Positions 61,186-64,000 of a stretch of 64,000 bases of DNA are shown in pieces (positions within the stretch are counted from its first letter, which is position 1; every line of letters begins with the position of its first letter). Made by a program: the position numbers and the translations under genes. The stretch covers positions 2,602,380 through 2,666,379 of the forward strand of contig OX638318.1 in the NCBI GenBank assembly GCA_951812585.1, written 5' to 3'. The notes beneath the pieces are model-generated. The model was not told the DNA's origin, ran no database searches, and saw only the letters and a program-made list of their open reading frames with translations. The DNA comes from Rhodothermales bacterium (GTDB taxonomy: Bacteria; Bacteroidota; Rhodothermia; Rhodothermales; Bin80).

Positions 61186-62358
61186 ATGGCACGCACCATA
61201 GCAGCACGCGCACGCAAGGTGCCGCCTAGCGGCATACGCCGCTTCTTCGATATCGCGGCGACGATGGACGATGTCATTTCGCTAGGAATCGGCGAGCCCG
61301 ATTTTGTCACCCCTGAGCCGGTAATCGAAGCGGCCAAAGCCTCGTTGGCTCGCGGCAAAACAGGGTACACATCCAACGCGGGTCTCTTGGAGCTGCGTGA
61401 GCTTATTGCGGCCATGCTCAATGAGCGCTACGGCCTGGATTATGCAGCAGACAATGTGCTCATCACGGTGGGAGTCAGCGAGGCGTTGCAGCTCGCTATG
61501 CTCGCGCTACTAGATCCAGGAGACGAAATCCTGATACCGGAGCCCTGCTTTGTGTCCTACGGTCCGGCCGCGACGTTTGCAGGGGCAACGGTCGTGTACA
61601 TCCCGACCACGGTCGAGCGCGACTTCGAGGTGTCTGCCGAAGACATCGCGCGCCGTATCACGCCGCGCACCAAGCTGTTGTTCTTGTCCTACCCGAGCAA
61701 TCCTACGGGCGCTGTCCTGCGGCGGGAAACCATCGAGGAGATTGCGCAGCTTGTGGTGCAGCACGATCTGTGGGTGCTCTCTGACGAGATCTACGACCGA
61801 CTCATTTACGGCAAGGCACGTGCAGCGGGGCACACATGCGTGGCGGCCATCAACATGCTCCGCGAGCGCACGGTGCTCCTGAACGGGTTTTCCAAGGGCT
61901 ATGCCATGACGGGCTGGCGCCTGGGCTATGCCTGCGCCAAGGAACCCGCCTACACGGCCATGTGGAAGATTCACCAGTATATGGTGATGAGCGCGCCTAC
62001 GATGGCGCAGTATGGCGCCATAGCTGCCCTGACGCAATGTGATGATTATGTGGAGCGCATGCGTCAGGCGTACGACAAGCGGCGTCGTGCCATCGTGAAC
62101 GGGCTGCGGGCCGCCGGGCTGCCGACGTTTGAACCGGAAGGGGCCTTCTACTGCTTTCCGGATATACGTGTGACGGGCCTGACCTCGGAAGTATTTGCCC
62201 AGCGACTGATCAGTGAAGAACAGGTGGCGGCGGTACCCGGGGATGTGTTCGGTCCGAGCGGCGAAGGATTCCTGCGGTGCAGCTACGCTACGGCCTACGA
62301 CAAGATTGTTGAAGCAGTCCGCCGCATCGCGGCGTTTGCAGCGCGCCACCGGACATGA
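61186..62358 (+). CDS. Class I/II aminotransferase, AspC-like (390 aa)
   Basis: PLP-dependent transaminase of fold type I. The substrate-binding start is ISLGIGEPDFVTPEPVIEAA, with YTSNAGLLELRELIA following; the PLP lysine is in LLNGFSKGYAMTGWRLGYA, preceded by the PSNPTGAVL and SDEIYDRLIYG segments. The final arginine sits in FLRCSYATAYDKI. It looks like aspartate, or possibly branched or lysine-related, aminotransferases. Placement just after an ALDH7 gene suggests a role with amino-acid catabolism. The stop overlaps the next gene by 4 nt. Confidence 0.93.
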   Translation: MARTIAARARKVPPSGIRRFFDIAATMDDVISLGIGEPDFVTPEPVIEAAKASLARGKTGYTSNAGLLELRELIAAMLNERYGLDYAADNVLITVGVSEALQLAMLALLDPGDEILIPEPCFVSYGPAATFAGATVVYIPTTVERDFEVSAEDIARRITPRTKLLFLSYPSNPTGAVLRRETIEEIAQLVVQHDLWVLSDEIYDRLIYGKARAAGHTCVAAINMLRERTVLLNGFSKGYAMTGWRLGYACAKEPAYTAMWKIHQYMVMSAPTMAQYGAIAALTQCDDYVERMRQAYDKRRRAIVNGLRAAGLPTFEPEGAFYCFPDIRVTGLTSEVFAQRLISEEQVAAVPGDVFGPSGEGFLRCSYATAYDKIVEAVRRIAAFAARHRT

Positions 62359-62738
62359 AGAGCAGGCGGATGAAGCGGCTGTGCCGTGCGCAAAGAGGCA
62401 TGCTGCCCAAGGTGCTGTGCGGCGGCGCGGCGGCGCTGGTCATTCATCTGGTTATTGGCTGGGCATGGACCTTGGCGGCGGGTGTGGGCGCAGGATTCTG
62501 GCAGGGCCGGTGCGGATGGCTGGCGGGCGCAGGCAGCGTGGGGCTGAGCTTCTCACTGCTCATTGCGTACAACTTCGTCGCGGCACCGGTGCCTGTCGGA
62601 CGCATGGGTGCCGTCATGGGCGGCATCATGGGCGGACTGCCCCCTGCGGCGGTTTTTGTGTTGACGGGCCTTATCGGCCTGCTTATCGGCGCGGTCGGCG
62701 GTGGGCTGGGCGCTGCCGCGCGCCAAATAATCACCTGA
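62355..62738 (+). CDS. Small multi-pass membrane protein (127 aa)
   Basis: Not recognised. Four hydrophobic stretches are visible: VLCGGAAALVIHLVIGWAWT, WLAGAGSVGLSFSLLIAYNF, GAVMGGIMGGLPPAAVFVLT and LIGLLIGAVGGGLGAAA, most rich in glycine. A basic N-terminus favours the cytoplasmic side. It overlaps the aminotransferase stop by 4 nt and ends 3 nt before the prfB start, so it is part of the same transcript. No function can be proposed. Confidence 0.75.
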   Translation: MKSRRMKRLCRAQRGMLPKVLCGGAAALVIHLVIGWAWTLAAGVGAGFWQGRCGWLAGAGSVGLSFSLLIAYNFVAAPVPVGRMGAVMGGIMGGLPPAAVFVLTGLIGLLIGAVGGGLGAAARQIIT

Positions 62739-62741
62739 GAA

Positions 62742-63846
62742 ATGAGAGAAGACTTCAAGACCCTGATAGGGCGCGTTCACGCGCTCGGAGGCTACCTTTG
62801 ACGTTGCTGGACGAAAGGCGCGCATTGCAGCGCTAAGCCAGGAGCGCCTGGCGCCCGGCTACTGGAGCAATCCGACTGCGGCGAAACAGACCGAAAAAGC
62901 CATTGCGCAGGAGGAGGACTGGCTTAAACGCTATGGAGCGGTTGCGGAGCTGGCCGACGATGTAGAGACGCTTATCGCCCTGGCCGACGAAGAAGGCGAC
63001 GACAGCCTGGAAGGCGAGATCGCCGCTGCCGGCAGGAAGCTGCGCCGGCGGCTGGAGGCGCTGGAGCTGCGCAGCATGCTTTCCGGAGACGATGACTTCA
63101 GGGATGCCATCGTGACGATCAACCCAGGGGCTGGCGGCACCGAAAGCCAGGACTGGGCCGAGATGCTCTTGCGGATGTATACACGCTGGGCGAATCGGCA
63201 GGGGTTTGAAGCAACCCTTCTGGGTTACCAGGAAGGCGATGTAGCCGGCATAAAGAGTGCTTCGCTGTGCGTCAGCGGGCGCTATGCCTATGGCTTTTTG
63301 CGGAGCGAATCAGGCGTCCATCGCCTGGTGCGCATCTCTCCTTTCGATGCAGGTGCACGGCGTCACACCTCATTCGCCAGCGTCTTCGTGTACCCTGACG
63401 TCGACGACACCATTGAAGTCAATCTGCGCGCAGCCGATATAGAGCTGCAGACCTTCCGATCGGGCGGCAAGGGCGGGCAGAATGTCAACAAGCTGGATAC
63501 GGGCGTGCGGCTGGTATGGACCGGTGCGCTCTCCAACGGTGAGCGGGTGCGTGTAGCGGCGGAGTGCACCGAGGAGCGCAGCCAGCTCCAAAACCGCGAA
63601 AGGGCGATGTCGATGCTGCGGGGCCGGGTGTATCGGATGGAGCAGGACATCCAGGAGGCGGAAAAGAACAAGCGTGAAGCCGAAAAGCAGAAGATCGAGT
63701 GGGGCCACCAGATACGGTCTTATGTGTTTCAGCCGTATACCATGGTCAATGATCACCGTACGGAAGTAAAAACGACCAATGTGCAGGCCGTCATGGACGG
63801 CGACCTTGAGCGCTTCATTAAGGCCTATCTGCTGGGCAAGGCATGA
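62742..63846 (+). CDS. prfB: Peptide chain release factor 2, made by programmed +1 frameshift (367 aa)
   Basis: Recognises UGA and UAA. The first frame starts at ATG 62742 and reads [19 protein letters not shown], then meets in-frame TGA at 62799-62801. Skipping one base (+1) at CTT-TGA continues from 62800 with [12 protein letters not shown] and gives the full factor. The GGQ is in [17 protein letters not shown] and the SPF stop-recognition tripeptide is in VRISPFDAG. The frameshift product, 19 plus 348 residues, equals the normal length. The stop overlaps nadB. Confidence 0.96.
62787..62802 (+). promoter_or_regulatory. RF2 programmed +1 frameshift site
   Basis: Shine-Dalgarno-like GGAGG (62787-62791), four bases, then the slippery CTT-TGA-C (62796-62802). 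This is the classic arrangement of E. coli prfB. RF2 scarcity slows termination at the TGA and favours slippage, so the gene controls its own level. Confidence 0.95.
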
Positions 63847-64000
63847 TGGGTGACCGCTTCAAATACGATTTCCTCATTATCGGGAGCGGTGTGGCAGGAC
63901 TCTGGTATGCGCTGCACGTAGCGGATCATGGCCGCGTGGCGATCGTGACCAAGAAGGAGCAGGCGGAGTCCAACACCAACTATGCGCAAGGCGGTATCGC
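63843..64000 (+). CDS. nadB: L-aspartate oxidase, N-terminal part (runs past window end)
   Basis: Flavoenzyme that oxidises aspartate to iminoaspartate in NAD synthesis. The start gives [20 protein letters not shown], with the FAD dinucleotide motif, and the window closes in NTNYAQGGI, a segment well kept in NadB and fumarate reductase/succinate dehydrogenase flavoproteins. NadB is favoured by the short N-terminus and the N-T-N-Y-A-Q-G-G-I spacing. ATG 63843 overlaps the prfB stop; ATG 63846 is equally possible. Confidence 0.85.
   Translation, partial: MMGDRFKYDFLIIGSGVAGLWYALHVADHGRVAIVTKKEQAESNTNYAQGGI

Noticed and set aside
62799-62801. In-frame TGA in prfB as an inactivating mutation
   Set aside because: Position, Shine-Dalgarno-like GGAGG and CTT-TGA-C context are those of the well-known RF2 frameshift; the gene is intact.

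Overview
This 64 kb window looks like chromosome from a GC-rich, Gram-negative, heterotrophic bacterium of the Bacteroidota/Rhodothermota side of the tree. The clues are an Lpt lipopolysaccharide export set with an OstA-like protein, a TonB-dependent receptor with a CarboxypepD_reg-like N-terminal domain, a row of three parvulin-type periplasmic foldases, B12-dependent two-subunit methylmalonyl-CoA mutase, sparse Shine-Dalgarno signals and frequent TTG/GTG starts. The phylum is an inference from gene content only. Most of the DNA is dense housekeeping sequence; I see no prophage, insertion sequence or CRISPR array.

Layout: 1-8083 holds the end of asd, tRNA-Gly, lptC-ostA-lptB, a class I DAHP synthase, prfA, a fused S6-S18 ribosomal protein gene, rplI and a DsbD-like domain protein. 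8228-15545 has a class V aminotransferase, a DUF4198/TonB-receptor pair separated by a 431-nt structured non-coding leader, an ECF sigma operon with two small membrane proteins, and tRNA-Thr. 15588-22367 has an osmoprotectant-type ABC transporter with an unusual binding-protein/permease fusion, an M32 carboxypeptidase, a hibernation factor, a lipoprotein and a second, class II DAHP synthase. 22369-31418 is an inositol-type catabolic block: MDR dehydrogenase, BI-1-like membrane protein, iolC, iolD, a sugar-type ABC importer and mmsA.

31419-38678 carries a five-fold zinc-ribbon protein ending in an SSB-like acidic tip, gpsA, an AlbA_2 protein and parC-parE. 38675-45492 (minus strand) has an EamA transporter, MoxR and three PpiC-type foldases. 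45655-50845 has a second ECF sigma/anti-sigma pair, gltX, an ACT-domain protein and glnS with a YqeY-like tail. 50873-55621 is meaB with both mutase subunits. 55682-64000 has a TrmH-type methylase, cmk, rpsA with a 22-unit in-frame minisatellite, an ALDH7 dehydrogenase, an aminotransferase, prfB with its programmed +1 frameshift, and the start of nadB.

Functional links: many genes serve translation (two release factors, S1, S6-S18, L9, GltX, GlnS, hibernation factor, two tRNAs). Envelope biogenesis is represented by Lpt and the foldases. The mmsA product can feed acyl-CoA into central metabolism, and the nearby methylmalonyl-CoA mutase handles the propionyl-CoA branch. The items most worth following up are the zinc-ribbon protein with the SSB-like tail, the S6-S18 fusion and the rpsA minisatellite.
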